Virus record (IMG/VR): IMGVR_UViG_3300010883_019285
Coordinates: 1 to 42,815 of that record
DNA: 42,815 bases
Reading direction: 5' to 3' (one strand)
Source of the DNA: a virus
The position numbers and the translations under genes are program-made. Positions 16,639 through 25,449 of the stretch are shown piece by piece (position 1 is the stretch's first letter; each line of letters starts with the position of its first letter). Under the pieces are notes generated by a model that was not told the DNA's origin, ran no database searches, and saw nothing but the letters and a program-made list of their open reading frames with translations.

Positions 16639-16712
16639 AGTATTTTTTAGATTTCGGAACAAATATAGGACAAGAACCATTTCAGCGTATAAAAATGAAA
16701 TATATAGGTTGA
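16632..16712 (+). pseudogene. Remnant of an FkbM-like methyltransferase N terminus
   Basis: In a frame different from the upstream gene, without an ATG, the DNA reads KYFLDFGTNIGQEPFQ before stopping after 26 codons. The FLDFGTNIG segment is the SAM-binding motif I with the usual FkbM start. A strong AGGAGG lies just before it (16625-16630). This looks like a gene start left by deletion. Confidence 0.45.
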
Positions 16713-16804
16713 TCATAGATCAGCAAAATATGTACAAAATATATATATTTAGTATTATATACGCATATAGTAACAAAAGGCATCACTGAATCAAAGGTTA
16801 AGCT
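16713..16804. other. AT-rich gap before the second glycosyltransferase run
   Basis: With the remnant this makes the largest gene-free stretch (166 bases). It is a run of TATA repeats (16740-16770) with several possible -10 boxes such as TATTAT, plus a weak TGATC/GATCA inverted repeat at the left end. It may carry a promoter for 16805 onward. No specific motif is convincing. Confidence 0.3.
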
Positions 16805-17680
16805 ATGAGTTTAAAAGGTATAAATATATTCCACCCAGCAACGACAAAAGTCCATGGGCCTACAACTACGCTACTTAATCTTTTAAAGGGTTTAGAAAGC
16901 CTAGGGATTGAAGTTGTTTCTAACGATAACAATAGTAAATTTCCAAAAGTGCACTTTTCCGGAGATCTGCAGCCTCATCAAATAAATCAAAAATTTTATT
17001 TGTCTGGACCAAATGTCCTTAATCATACAAAATTTAATGATTTTTCAGTGAGATATCATAATAAAAACAGAAATTATATTTTAGGTTCTGAGTGGATGCA
17101 AAAAACGTTTCAATATTACGATCCCAGTGTTAATACGAAATTATGGCAATGGGGAATCGACACAGAATTTTGGCAGCCAACAATATCAGAGTTCAAACAA
17201 AAGCAAGGCTGTTTTATATATAGTAAAAATAGAGATGCTAGCAGCATACATTCTGTTTGCGCTAACATGGGAATTACCAGTTCACAAATTTCATATGGGT
17301 CATATGACCATAAAGATTTACTTGAAGCATGCAGGCGCCACCGGTTTTGTATAGTTGCAACCAGGCAAGAATCAAACCCAAACTTTTTGCTCGAGATATT
17401 ATCAATGAATATTCCTTGTATAGTTTTAGATTGGTCTGATCATTGGTTGCCCGAATTAAAAGGTAAGATATCAACGTCATCTGCAACAGAGTGGGCAAAT
17501 TTGTTTGGATACAAACTTAAACTACACAATAATTTATACGATCTAGAAACGTTTAAAGCTGCTATTATAGATTTAAATGAAAATTATAATGATTACAACC
17601 CTAGGTCAATTATTAAAAAAGAATATAGTTTAGAATGCGGCGCTAAAAATTATTTAGATATACTAGAGACAGTAATATGA
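16805..17680 (+). CDS. GT-B-type glycosyltransferase (GT4-like)
   Basis: 291 residues. The N-terminal part has the short GT-B opening INIFHPATTKVHGPTTTLLN and a middle linker NYILGSEWMQKTF and LWQWGIDTEFWQP (the usual GID.EFW hinge). The C-terminal domain has FCIVATRQESNPNFLLEILS, where the Glu pair of the E-x7-E motif of retaining GT4 enzymes is expected (ESNPNFLLE). It starts a new tight operon; the next gene overlaps by ATGA. Donor and acceptor are unknown. Confidence 0.75.
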   Translation: MSLKGINIFHPATTKVHGPTTTLLNLLKGLESLGIEVVSNDNNSKFPKVHFSGDLQPHQINQKFYLSGPNVLNHTKFNDFSVRYHNKNRNYILGSEWMQKTFQYYDPSVNTKLWQWGIDTEFWQPTISEFKQKQGCFIYSKNRDASSIHSVCANMGITSSQISYGSYDHKDLLEACRRHRFCIVATRQESNPNFLLEILSMNIPCIVLDWSDHWLPELKGKISTSSATEWANLFGYKLKLHNNLYDLETFKAAIIDLNENYNDYNPRSIIKKEYSLECGAKNYLDILETVI

Positions 17681-18384
17681 AAATAGGCATAATTGTTGCA
17701 ACTCATATTCCAACAATACAGCACCATAATGCTCTATTAACAAGGTGCATTGATTCTTTAAACAGTCAGACCAGATCTGCAGACGAAGTAATATTTGTTA
17801 TTAACGGGTTTTATGAACCGACATTTGATAAGCTAGTTGAGTCTATCAAAAAATCGTATAAAGGCGAGCATAAGGTAATTTTAGTTAATAGAAAGTGCGG
17901 ATGCGGGCCAGCAAGAAATATTGGGGTAAATAATTTAAGTGAGGATATAGAATATTTCGGTTTATTAGATGTCGACGATCGCTATCATGAGCAAAAATTA
18001 GAGTTACAAGAAAAAAGATTAAAAGTAAAGCCAGTAGATGTTTTAGGTACTCTGCATTACGATGTAGATATTCACGGCAAGATATCTGATTCAGCCGCTG
18101 TTCCTGGCACGCTAGTTGCATCTGATAAGATAGCTGCAGCACTCAAATCTAGAAATGTCGTATGCGGAGCTAGCGTTCTGATAAAAAAGAAAATGTTTTT
18201 AGATTTAGGAATGTTTGAAGAGAATTTAATTCCGGGAACAGTTTGGCCACAATATGGAAAACGAATGTGGGAAGATTGGGATATGTGGCAAAGAGTAACA
18301 AACGCCGGATATAAAATTGAAAATATGGATGATCGATTATACTATTGGTTTTCTGGATTGAGTGTTTCAAGGGAGTTTAAATGA
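17677..18384 (+). CDS. Family 2 glycosyltransferase
   Basis: 235 residues. IGIIVATHIPTIQHHNALL and SLNSQTRSADEVIFVINGFY form the GT2 start. CGPARNIGVNN binds the nucleotide region, and FGLLDVDDRYH is the DxD site. Further on VKKKMF-like and WEDWDMWQRV fit the acceptor loop with a catalytic acid. It is ATGA-coupled to both neighbours. A standard catalytic core without membrane anchor. Confidence 0.87.
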   Translation: MKIGIIVATHIPTIQHHNALLTRCIDSLNSQTRSADEVIFVINGFYEPTFDKLVESIKKSYKGEHKVILVNRKCGCGPARNIGVNNLSEDIEYFGLLDVDDRYHEQKLELQEKRLKVKPVDVLGTLHYDVDIHGKISDSAAVPGTLVASDKIAAALKSRNVVCGASVLIKKKMFLDLGMFEENLIPGTVWPQYGKRMWEDWDMWQRVTNAGYKIENMDDRLYYWFSGLSVSREFK

Positions 18385-19235
18385 AAATATTAATTATTGC
18401 TGAGAACGGAAGAAAAGAAGCAAACCGCCATTTGTTTCTTTGCAACGCTATGGAGTATTGGTTAAACAATTCCGGAGCTGAAGCTGTATGTTGGGGGCCA
18501 GGACACCAATCATACGAAACACCAATAGAAAAAATGGTAGCAGATACAGACGTTATATTATGTATGGAAAATTATGATACTGGATGGCACCCAGATTTAT
18601 CTAAAACAAATAAATACAAAATATTTTGGAGTATTGACAGCCATTGCGTTCTAAAAGAGCATGTTGAGTTTTCAAAGAAAAATAAAATTAATCTGCATTT
18701 AAATTCTACAGAAGGGTATCTTAAACACTTTTCGTTTTGCGAAAAGTCAATGTGGTTTCCTAATGCTGTAGATACTAGGTATTATAAGCCGCAGGATATA
18801 GAAAGGAATATAGACCTAGGATTTTGCGGTTCTATTATAGCTAGTAGAGAACCATGGATTAATTTCATGAATCAGCATTATAACGTAACAGTTGATTATA
18901 TAATCGGCAATGATATGATAAAAAGATTAAATCAATATAAAATATCGCTTAATCAAACAATATCAGACGATTTAAATTATAGAATATTTGAAAATTTAGC
19001 ATGTAAGACTCCGCTAGTAACAAATTACGTCCCGGGTTTAGAAAAGCTTTTCAAATTAGACTCAGACTTTTTAGTATACCAATCCGGGAAAGAGCTTATA
19101 GGGGTAATAAAAATACTACAGGATAATCCGGCATTAGCAAAAACAATTGGAGAAAATGGATATAAAACTGTGATGAGCAAACATACTTTTGAACATCGAT
19201 GTAACTTTTTATATAACCAGCTATTGGAGATATAG
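18381..19235 (+). CDS. CgeB/GT4-like glycosyltransferase
   Basis: 284 residues, ATGA overlap with the upstream gene. The opening MKILIIAENGRKEANRHLFL and the middle LGFCGSIIASREPW are like CgeB-family (DUF3880 and Glyco_trans_1_2) proteins. The C-terminal end has LNYRIFENLACKTPLVTNYV, the family's nucleotide-sugar site, and HTFEHRCNFL as in other CgeB enzymes. The substrate cannot be predicted. Confidence 0.75.
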   Translation: MKILIIAENGRKEANRHLFLCNAMEYWLNNSGAEAVCWGPGHQSYETPIEKMVADTDVILCMENYDTGWHPDLSKTNKYKIFWSIDSHCVLKEHVEFSKKNKINLHLNSTEGYLKHFSFCEKSMWFPNAVDTRYYKPQDIERNIDLGFCGSIIASREPWINFMNQHYNVTVDYIIGNDMIKRLNQYKISLNQTISDDLNYRIFENLACKTPLVTNYVPGLEKLFKLDSDFLVYQSGKELIGVIKILQDNPALAKTIGENGYKTVMSKHTFEHRCNFLYNQLLEI

Positions 19236-19238
19236 TAC

Positions 19239-20285
19239 ATGCGATTTTTTGCTATTGATTGTCATGTTGGAATTAACGATATAAAGTCTATTTTTGAAAG
19301 TTTGGGCCATTCTTTAGACGTTTGGTCTATTTCTCGAGCCGCTCCATTAATGGGCTGGGAACAACGAGAACCAGAAATTCTAAACAATAAAAGCTGGTAT
19401 ACGTTTAATCATGAAATGGCATATGCATTTGCAGAAAAATATAAAGACGTTCTAGAAACGTACGACGGGTTTGTTTGCTTTTACCCAGCTAGCTTTTCTT
19501 TGATATATAGTTTTTTTAATAAGCCTATTATAATTCAAGCGCCAATAAGATCTGACGTTCCATTTCATTTTTCACCTAAATATTCTGAAGCTTTTTATGA
19601 TTTTCTTAAGGTCAACATTGCAGCAAAGAAAATAATCCCATTAGCTAACAATAGAGTTGATAAAGAATATAACGAGATATTAACTGATAGTTCTTGGAAA
19701 TTAATACCAAGTTTATGCGATTATGTCTCGGCGAAATATAGGCCAAATCAAAACAAATGCATATATTCTACACAGGATCGATTCGAACTTCCTAAAATAA
19801 AAGGATTAGAGTTAGCATCAGGGTTTTCCGGAAAGTCTTGGGACGAAATATACTCTTATAAAGGGATAGTTCATATTCCGTATCATAATAGCGTTATGTC
19901 TTGTTTCGAACAGTACAACGCCGGCGTGCCTCTTTTCTTTCCTTCACACTCATTCTTAAAAGATTTAAAAACTAAATTTCCTAATAAAATAATGAATGAA
20001 ATGAGTTGGCAGCAGATCGACAAGCGGCAACCGCTGCAACGACCAGAATTTACGAATAAATCAATACCCGATATAGCTAACTGGGCATCTAAAGAATCGT
20101 TTGAATACTGGTCATCAAAATGCGATTGGTATGATGAAGAATGGATGCCTGGAGTCAACCTTTATGATTCTTTTGAACATCTTTCAGAGATGATTAATCA
20201 AAACAACTTTAGTATCCAATCTGGGTTAACTGAAAGAAAAAATAGGATTTTGCATTTATGGAAACAAACATTGGATCAGATTTAA
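19239..20285 (+). CDS. Probable GT-B glycosyltransferase, divergent
   Basis: 348 residues. Two Rossmann-like halves can be made out: MRFFAIDCHVGINDIKSIFE at the start, and after the linker KIKGLELASGFSGKSWDE the segment GIVHIPYHNSVMSCFEQYNA then GVPLFFPSHSF, the position of the donor site. No E-x7-E motif is obvious. The family is uncertain, but its location among transferases supports the call. Its last 28 bases overlap the next gene. Confidence 0.55.
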   Translation: MRFFAIDCHVGINDIKSIFESLGHSLDVWSISRAAPLMGWEQREPEILNNKSWYTFNHEMAYAFAEKYKDVLETYDGFVCFYPASFSLIYSFFNKPIIIQAPIRSDVPFHFSPKYSEAFYDFLKVNIAAKKIIPLANNRVDKEYNEILTDSSWKLIPSLCDYVSAKYRPNQNKCIYSTQDRFELPKIKGLELASGFSGKSWDEIYSYKGIVHIPYHNSVMSCFEQYNAGVPLFFPSHSFLKDLKTKFPNKIMNEMSWQQIDKRQPLQRPEFTNKSIPDIANWASKESFEYWSSKCDWYDEEWMPGVNLYDSFEHLSEMINQNNFSIQSGLTERKNRILHLWKQTLDQI

Positions 20286-21028
20286 TCATCGGCGGATCAT
20301 CCCAGATAGCAAAGTACATGCCGGCAAATTATCATAGAGTTTCCGGAAGATTAATCCCGGATTACGTTTTTAGCCATAAGTGGAAAAGAGTATATATTTG
20401 TTTTTCAGAGCAAAGAACATCACTAGCTAACGACAAAAGCTTTAAATCAGAATTCTATGACGTTAATTTACATAAAACATTGTCTGTTATTAACAAATTG
20501 ACAGCTCAAAAAATAATTTGTTTTTCTACAGCAGAGCTATGGAATATGTGTAATGGCGTTATAAATTTAAATACTCCGTATAATTTTAAAGAAAATTATT
20601 ATACAGAATCTAAATTATTATTAACAACTGCACTAAAAAAAAGAGAAAATGTAATAACGTTATATCCATTCAATTTTAATTCGAAATTCAGATCAGAAAC
20701 ATTTTTGTTTGGAAAAATATTTGATAGTCTTATTAATAACAAAAAAATAGAGATAGGAAGTACATATTATTATAGAGAAATATTGCATGCAAGATACGTA
20801 GCTTCATCGGCGATCACAGCAACTTCCACAAAAATTATAGGATCTGGCAGGTTAATCCACGTTAACGATTATATTAAAGATTTGTACATGCACGCTAAGC
20901 TAGATTATAATAAGTTAGTTATAGAGTCTGAACAATCATGGCGTCCAAACACTACCTTTTGGCTTGATTCTACTGACTGTCAATATAGTTATGTTAATTT
21001 ATTAGAAGATTCTATGGAAGACTTATGA
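20258..21028 (+). CDS. NAD(P)-dependent SDR epimerase/dehydratase-like, short and divergent
   Basis: 256 residues. The Rossmann start is DLIIGGSSQIAKYMP (GxxxxIAKY in place of GxxGxxG), ICFSTAELW carries the catalytic Ser/Thr of extended SDRs, and YYTESKLLL gives Tyr-x3-Lys. TLYPFNFNSKFR corresponds to the substrate-side loop. It lacks about 60 residues compared with GalE-like enzymes and has diverged, so its reaction cannot be named. It starts inside the upstream gene and ends ATGA-coupled to the DegT-fold gene, which suggests both act on the same sugar nucleotide. Confidence 0.7.
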   Translation: METNIGSDLIIGGSSQIAKYMPANYHRVSGRLIPDYVFSHKWKRVYICFSEQRTSLANDKSFKSEFYDVNLHKTLSVINKLTAQKIICFSTAELWNMCNGVINLNTPYNFKENYYTESKLLLTTALKKRENVITLYPFNFNSKFRSETFLFGKIFDSLINNKKIEIGSTYYYREILHARYVASSAITATSTKIIGSGRLIHVNDYIKDLYMHAKLDYNKLVIESEQSWRPNTTFWLDSTDCQYSYVNLLEDSMEDL

Positions 21029-22164
21029 TACCATTAGTAAAAAATACAATTTCAAAAAAAGAAATCGATCATTTATGCGATTGGCTAAAAACCGATCCTA
21101 GGCTGACAAAAGGAAATTTAACAGATTCTTTCGAAAAAGAATGGTCTAAATATATAGGCCGAAATCACAGTTTATTTGTCACATCAGGATCTTCAGCTAA
21201 TTTAGCAGCTTTTTATGCAATGAAGCTCTCCGGAAAACTCAAAAATCTTAAGGTTGTTCTCCCAGCTGTGTCATGGTCGACAACAGTATCTCCAGCTATT
21301 CAGTTAGGATTCGAGCCAATATTGTGCGATTGCAATTTGGTAAATTACGGATTAGATTTAGACCATCTAAAAAGAATAATTGAAGAAGAAGATCCAGGGT
21401 TACTAGTGACATGCAACGTTTTAGGATTTTGTAATGATTATAGCGAAATATTATCAATATGCAAAGAAAAAAATATATTAATTATTGAAGATTCATGCGA
21501 AACTGTCGGAACAGTATATAAAGGTACAAATTCCGGCTGTTTTGGAGATATAAGTACGTTTTCGTTTTATTATGGCCACCACATGTCGACGATAGAGGGC
21601 GGGATGATTTGTACAGATGATCCGGAATTATCGATGATTTTAAGGTCAATACGATGTCACGGATGGGATAGGGATCTTTTAGAAGAAAACCAGCAGCTTT
21701 TAAGAAAAAAGTATTCTATAGATGATTTCCGGGCGTTGTATACTTTTTATTATCCAGGGTTTAATATGAGGCCTACTGATTTGCAGGCGTTTTTAGGTCT
21801 AGGGCAGTTAAAAAGACTTGATACAATGAATCAATCGCGCCATTCGAATTTCATGTATATGAAAAACAAAGATACTAGCAATTGGGCATTAGACGTAGGC
21901 AATTACTCATTCATATCTAATATGGCATATCCAGTACTCAGCTTAGACGCTAAAAAAACAAAAAAAAGACTATCAGAAAAAAATATTGAGCATCGACCTT
22001 TGATTTGTGGATCAATAGGAAAACAGCCTTTTTGGATAGAACGGTATGGGCAAACAAACCTAAAAAACGCTGATTTCGTACATCAGCATGGTATATATGT
22101 CCCAAACAACCCTGATCTTTCCGAAGAAGAATTGAATATAATTTCAAATTGCCTATGGCAATAA
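21025..22164 (+). CDS. DegT/DnrJ-fold PLP enzyme with His for the catalytic Lys (ColD/RfbH-type 3-dehydratase)
   Basis: 379 residues of the sugar aminotransferase fold: TSGSSANLAAFYAMKLSG binds PLP phosphate, LPAVSWSTTVSPAIQLG follows, and IIEDSCETVGTVY holds the Asp that pairs with the PLP ring. The site that carries the Schiff-base Lys in aminotransferases (SFxxxK) reads SFYYGHH, with His185 at the Lys position. This replacement is the hallmark of ColD (GDP-4-keto-6-deoxymannose 3-dehydratase) and RfbH/E1 dehydratases. No obvious cluster-binding Cys set as in RfbH was noted, so ColD is the better model. It probably removes the 3-OH of a 4-keto-6-deoxy sugar nucleotide. Gmd and a ColC-like gene lie downstream. 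The reaction is inferred. Confidence 0.8.
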   Translation: MIPLVKNTISKKEIDHLCDWLKTDPRLTKGNLTDSFEKEWSKYIGRNHSLFVTSGSSANLAAFYAMKLSGKLKNLKVVLPAVSWSTTVSPAIQLGFEPILCDCNLVNYGLDLDHLKRIIEEEDPGLLVTCNVLGFCNDYSEILSICKEKNILIIEDSCETVGTVYKGTNSGCFGDISTFSFYYGHHMSTIEGGMICTDDPELSMILRSIRCHGWDRDLLEENQQLLRKKYSIDDFRALYTFYYPGFNMRPTDLQAFLGLGQLKRLDTMNQSRHSNFMYMKNKDTSNWALDVGNYSFISNMAYPVLSLDAKKTKKRLSEKNIEHRPLICGSIGKQPFWIERYGQTNLKNADFVHQHGIYVPNNPDLSEEELNIISNCLWQ

Positions 22165-22173
22165 AGGCATAAA

Positions 22174-22737
22174 ATGAACGGAGCATTAGAATTTTGGAAT
22201 CGGGCTTATGACAAAAATTTTCAAAGAAAAGTGTATTCTGACGTCGGGAATTTTCTATATAAAGAACAAGCACCGGTTATACTTGATATCGGGGTAGAGC
22301 AATATAATATCCATTCTCAAGGGTTTATAGAAAATAAAAATATTACGTATTATCAAATGGATCCAAATCCGCCAAGTTATATAGCATGCGACTATTTAAT
22401 GAAGTGTAAAGTTTCAGAATCAGAAACTATATATCCTCATATAAAGTCTTTTTTTGATGTTATAATGGATTTCGGTGTATTTGGTTGGAACGGCGTGAAA
22501 CTTGATCAACAAGAGCAAGGGATATATATTCAAAACATTTTGCGGATGCTTAAGCCGAATGGCATTTATATACTCCACGGAGATAGAATTAAAGTGCCGC
22601 CATATTCTATTGATATGGACACAACGATATTTCCATATTTTAAACCAATTAATTTTTTAGACAATTTAAAGCATGTTGTATTGTCTAATGGCGGCACAAC
22701 ATGGGATATATGGTTCTTACAAAAGAGATGCGTATGA
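22174..22737 (+). CDS. SAM-dependent methyltransferase-like protein
   Basis: 187 residues. VILDIGVEQYN is a diverged motif I, YYQMDPNPP stands at the acidic ribose-binding position, FFDVIMDFGVFG at motif II, and ILRMLKPNGIYILHGD at the motif III strand. This order is that of class I methyltransferases. The glycine-rich motif is weak, so activity is uncertain. The gene is ATGA-coupled to the deacetylase that follows, consistent with tailoring of a sugar. Substrate unknown. Confidence 0.65.
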   Translation: MNGALEFWNRAYDKNFQRKVYSDVGNFLYKEQAPVILDIGVEQYNIHSQGFIENKNITYYQMDPNPPSYIACDYLMKCKVSESETIYPHIKSFFDVIMDFGVFGWNGVKLDQQEQGIYIQNILRMLKPNGIYILHGDRIKVPPYSIDMDTTIFPYFKPINFLDNLKHVVLSNGGTTWDIWFLQKRCV

Positions 22738-23330
22738 GCGATTGTTTGATGATTGTAGCGCATGCCGACGACGAGAGCATTTTCGCAGGAGACTTTCTTA
22801 TAGATTCAGAATGTACATGGGACATATTATGTATAGTGACTCCTGACCATTTAAGCTTGTTTAGGATCCCAATGTTCCTCGAAAAGCTTCCTGCTTATTT
22901 AGGGGTGAAAACTTCTATGTTGTCATATGAAGACACTCGGACCAATCCAATTAAAGGAGATATTTTTAAAGATTTGTTACGCAAGATTACTGAAAAAAGC
23001 TGGAAAAAAATAGTAACACACGGTCCTACCGGCGAATATGGCCACAATCATCATATACAGGTTCATAAGGAGGTTGTCAGCATAACAAAAAGTTTAAATA
23101 TTATAGAAAAGCTATACGTTTTCACCCCGTATCGAGAGTACGACAAAGATAACCCCGGGCAATATCGTAAGCAGGAAATATCTAAACAGAAACTAGCATT
23201 ATTCGCGCACACTTATGATGACGAAACAAATCTGCCCGACGATCATCCTAGGGAATGGATTCATGGTTGGAATAAAACTAACGGCTGGAAAGAAAAAATA
23301 ACAAAATATACCGATTTAAAAGGGACATAA
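22734..23330 (+). CDS. PIG-L/LmbE family deacetylase
   Basis: The start is ATG 22734 in an ATGA overlap; the upstream in-frame ATG at 22701 would read back through the methyltransferase gene. IVAHADDESIFAGDFL is the family's metal-binding AHxDDE motif, and THGPTGEYGHNHHIQVHKEV gives the second His cluster (HxxxH). About 198 residues, normal for a minimal PIG-L domain. These zinc enzymes remove N-acetyl groups from GlcNAc-type sugars or conjugates. Sited between sugar genes, it may free an amino group for further modification of the glycan. The exact substrate is unknown. Confidence 0.87.
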   Translation: MSDCLMIVAHADDESIFAGDFLIDSECTWDILCIVTPDHLSLFRIPMFLEKLPAYLGVKTSMLSYEDTRTNPIKGDIFKDLLRKITEKSWKKIVTHGPTGEYGHNHHIQVHKEVVSITKSLNIIEKLYVFTPYREYDKDNPGQYRKQEISKQKLALFAHTYDDETNLPDDHPREWIHGWNKTNGWKEKITKYTDLKGT

Positions 23331-23333
23331 TTC

Positions 23334-24257
23334 ATGAAGGTTTTAGTTACAGGAGGGACAGGGATGGTTGGTTCTGCTTTTGCAAAGCATAAAACACACC
23401 ATGATATTATACTAGTCGGATCGAAAGACTACGATTTAACATCATCACACGATACGAAAAGTATGTTTATAGATCACAGTCCGGACGCCGTTATTCATTT
23501 AGCAGCTCGTGTTGGAGGGGTAAAGAGCAATTCGGATTATATAGCTGATTTTTATTGTGACAATATTTTAATAAACACAAATGTACTAAATTCTGCAAAA
23601 AACGCTAATATTACAAAAGTAATTTCTCTTTTATCAACATGCGTCTATCCGGATAAAATAAAATATCCATTAACAGAAGACCATATTCATGATGGAGAAC
23701 CGCATAAAAGTAATTTCGGGTACGCATATGCCAAAAGGATGTTAGACATTCAAAGCCGCGCAATACGCAGTCAATACGGCCTAAAATTCATGACGATGAT
23801 ACCAAATAATCTTTATGGAACTAATGATAATTTCGGCTTGTTCGACAGTCATGTTATTCCAGCAATGATTAGAAAAATATATGAAGCCAAATATTATGGT
23901 CCTGAGGTCGTTCTATGGGGGACTGGCAAGCCGTTAAGAGAATTTACTTTCGCTGATGATATTGCAAGAATATTGATAAAAATGCTAAATGTTGACCACG
24001 AAAAACCAATAAACGTAGGCAATCCAGGGGAATATTCTATTAATTTTATAGCAAAAACAATCTGTAATATTTTTAATTATGATTATAATTTAATTCAGTG
24101 GGATACGTCATTTCCTGCTGGACAGTACAGGAAGCCTAGTTCAAATGAGGTATTCAGGGAAATATTTCCAGATTTTAAGTATACAGATTTAAGTATTGGA
24201 TTAGAAAAAACATGCAGCTGGTTTGCAAAGGAGTATCCAAATGTCCGCGGAGTATAA
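23334..24257 (+). CDS. GDP-fucose synthase/ColC-like epimerase-reductase
   Basis: 307 residues. VLVTGGTGMVGSA is the NADPH-binding site, and HLAARVGGVKSN is typical of WcaG/Fcl proteins. Catalytic residues are in place: Ser101 and Cys103 (LLSTCVYP), Tyr130-x3-Lys134 (YAYAK) and His173 (DSHVIPAM). These match GDP-4-keto-6-deoxymannose epimerase-reductase (Fcl). ColC, which makes GDP-L-colitose from the ColD product, belongs to the same family and has a very similar active site. Sequence alone therefore leaves two products, GDP-L-fucose or GDP-L-colitose. The His-type DegT gene nearby favours ColC. Confidence 0.88.
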   Translation: MKVLVTGGTGMVGSAFAKHKTHHDIILVGSKDYDLTSSHDTKSMFIDHSPDAVIHLAARVGGVKSNSDYIADFYCDNILINTNVLNSAKNANITKVISLLSTCVYPDKIKYPLTEDHIHDGEPHKSNFGYAYAKRMLDIQSRAIRSQYGLKFMTMIPNNLYGTNDNFGLFDSHVIPAMIRKIYEAKYYGPEVVLWGTGKPLREFTFADDIARILIKMLNVDHEKPINVGNPGEYSINFIAKTICNIFNYDYNLIQWDTSFPAGQYRKPSSNEVFREIFPDFKYTDLSIGLEKTCSWFAKEYPNVRGV

Positions 24258-25290
24258 AAGAAAAAACATCTTAATCACCGGCATAGCTGGACTTTTAGGG
24301 AGTCATATGGCAAAGCATCTGGTTAATAAAGGTCATAAAGTTTTTGGAATTGACAATTTATCGGGCGGTTATATAGAAAACGTCCCAGCAGAAGCTAAGT
24401 TTCATAAGGTAGATTTATTAAATCACGAAGCGGTTGGCAGTATTATTAAAGATAATGACATTAACGTTATATATCATTTTGCGGCATATGCTGCAGTAGG
24501 ATTGAGTCCTTTTATAAGAAGATTTAACTATCAGAACAATATATTGGCATCGGTTAACTTAATAAATGAGAGTATAAAAAACAATATCGATAAATTTATA
24601 TTTTCTAGCTCCATGGATGTCTACGGCGCGCAAGAACCCCCCTTTACAGAAGACATGACACCATTACCATTAGACCCATATGGGATAGCCAAATACGCTA
24701 TAGAACTTGACTTAAAAAACGCGTATAGTCAGTTTGGCTTGGATTATACTATAATTAGACCACATAACATTATTGGGCCTCATCAAAACATATGGGATAG
24801 ATATCGAAACGTTGCAGGGATATGGATCCGGCAGGCAATGGCAGGCGAGCAACTGACAATATACGGCGATGGCCAACAACGACGAGCATTTAGCGACGTA
24901 AAATATTATTTAGAGCCTTTCGAAAGTTTGATATGGAACACCGAAACCACTGGACAGACGATTAATATCGGCGCTGATCAAGACATATCAATTAATGATT
25001 TAGCTAACATAGTACAGGATGTAGCTCATGAGCGACTACATATCCGCCCGGTATTAAAGTATTTAGAGGCGAGGGATGAGGTTAAACATATGTGGTGTAA
25101 CCATGATAAGGCAAAGAGCATGCTAGACTTCAGCGATAACACAGACATCTATAGTTTAATTAAAGAAACTTGGGATTGGGCTGTACAAATCACACCTAAG
25201 CCAGTAAAGTATATGGAATACGAAATAAACAAAGGTATATACTCATATTGGAGAAACAATGAATCAGGATCAAATAAAAAAAATAATTGA
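24241..25290 (+). CDS. GalE/WbpP-like NAD-dependent sugar epimerase
   Basis: The start is ATG 24241, seven bases after AAGGAG (24228-24233); the in-frame TTG at 24223 precedes the site. 349 residues. ILITGIAGLLGSHMAKHL is the Rossmann loop, VIYHFAAYAAVG the next motif, SSSMDVYG the Ser site and YGIAKYA the Tyr-x3-Lys pair. The DP-GIAKYA and RPHNIIGPHQN spacing is that of UDP-hexose 4-epimerases and related dehydratases. The substrate is most likely UDP-Glc, UDP-GlcNAc or a related nucleotide. It overlaps the upstream gene by 17 bases. Confidence 0.85.
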   Translation: MSAEYKRKNILITGIAGLLGSHMAKHLVNKGHKVFGIDNLSGGYIENVPAEAKFHKVDLLNHEAVGSIIKDNDINVIYHFAAYAAVGLSPFIRRFNYQNNILASVNLINESIKNNIDKFIFSSSMDVYGAQEPPFTEDMTPLPLDPYGIAKYAIELDLKNAYSQFGLDYTIIRPHNIIGPHQNIWDRYRNVAGIWIRQAMAGEQLTIYGDGQQRRAFSDVKYYLEPFESLIWNTETTGQTINIGADQDISINDLANIVQDVAHERLHIRPVLKYLEARDEVKHMWCNHDKAKSMLDFSDNTDIYSLIKETWDWAVQITPKPVKYMEYEINKGIYSYWRNNESGSNKKNN

Positions 25291-25441
25291 TATAAGGAAT
25301 CATGTTATCGGCGCATTTAATGCACTAGAAGGAAAGCACGAGCCGACAGCGGTTGTTAAGCAATCAAAAATAGCGTACGAATTAGAGGTAACAATTAAAA
25401 AAATTGATAAAATACTAAAAGATTACGTTAACTTTTCCTAG
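25259..25441 (+). CDS. Small helical protein, unknown
   Basis: 60 residues, starting after GGAGA inside the last 32 bases of the epimerase gene. The product is helical and charged (IKKIIDIRNHVIGAFNALEG, then LEVTIKKIDKILKDY), a likely two-helix bundle. No family is recognised. The good ribosome site and the AGGAG right after its stop (for the dehydrogenase) support it as a real gene. Confidence 0.5.
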   Translation: MNQDQIKKIIDIRNHVIGAFNALEGKHEPTAVVKQSKIAYELEVTIKKIDKILKDYVNFS

Positions 25442-25449
25442 GAGATAAA

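Noticed and set aside
16708-16720. TGATC/GATCA inverted repeat
   Set aside because: Only five base pairs in an AT-rich gap; expected by chance.
16815-16830. TATAAATA match to a late promoter
   Set aside because: It lies inside the beginning of a glycosyltransferase gene and codes for its first strand; no gene start follows at promoter distance.
21025-22164. Sugar aminotransferase such as a perosamine synthase
   Set aside because: The Schiff-base lysine is histidine, which fits 3-dehydratases instead.
22701-22733. ATG start for the deacetylase, 11 codons upstream
   Set aside because: It would extend into the methyltransferase gene, and the ATGA overlap at 22734 fits the operon style; the extension has no family match.
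24223-24240. TTG start for the GalE-like gene
   Set aside because: The AAGGAG site lies downstream of it and serves ATG 24241.
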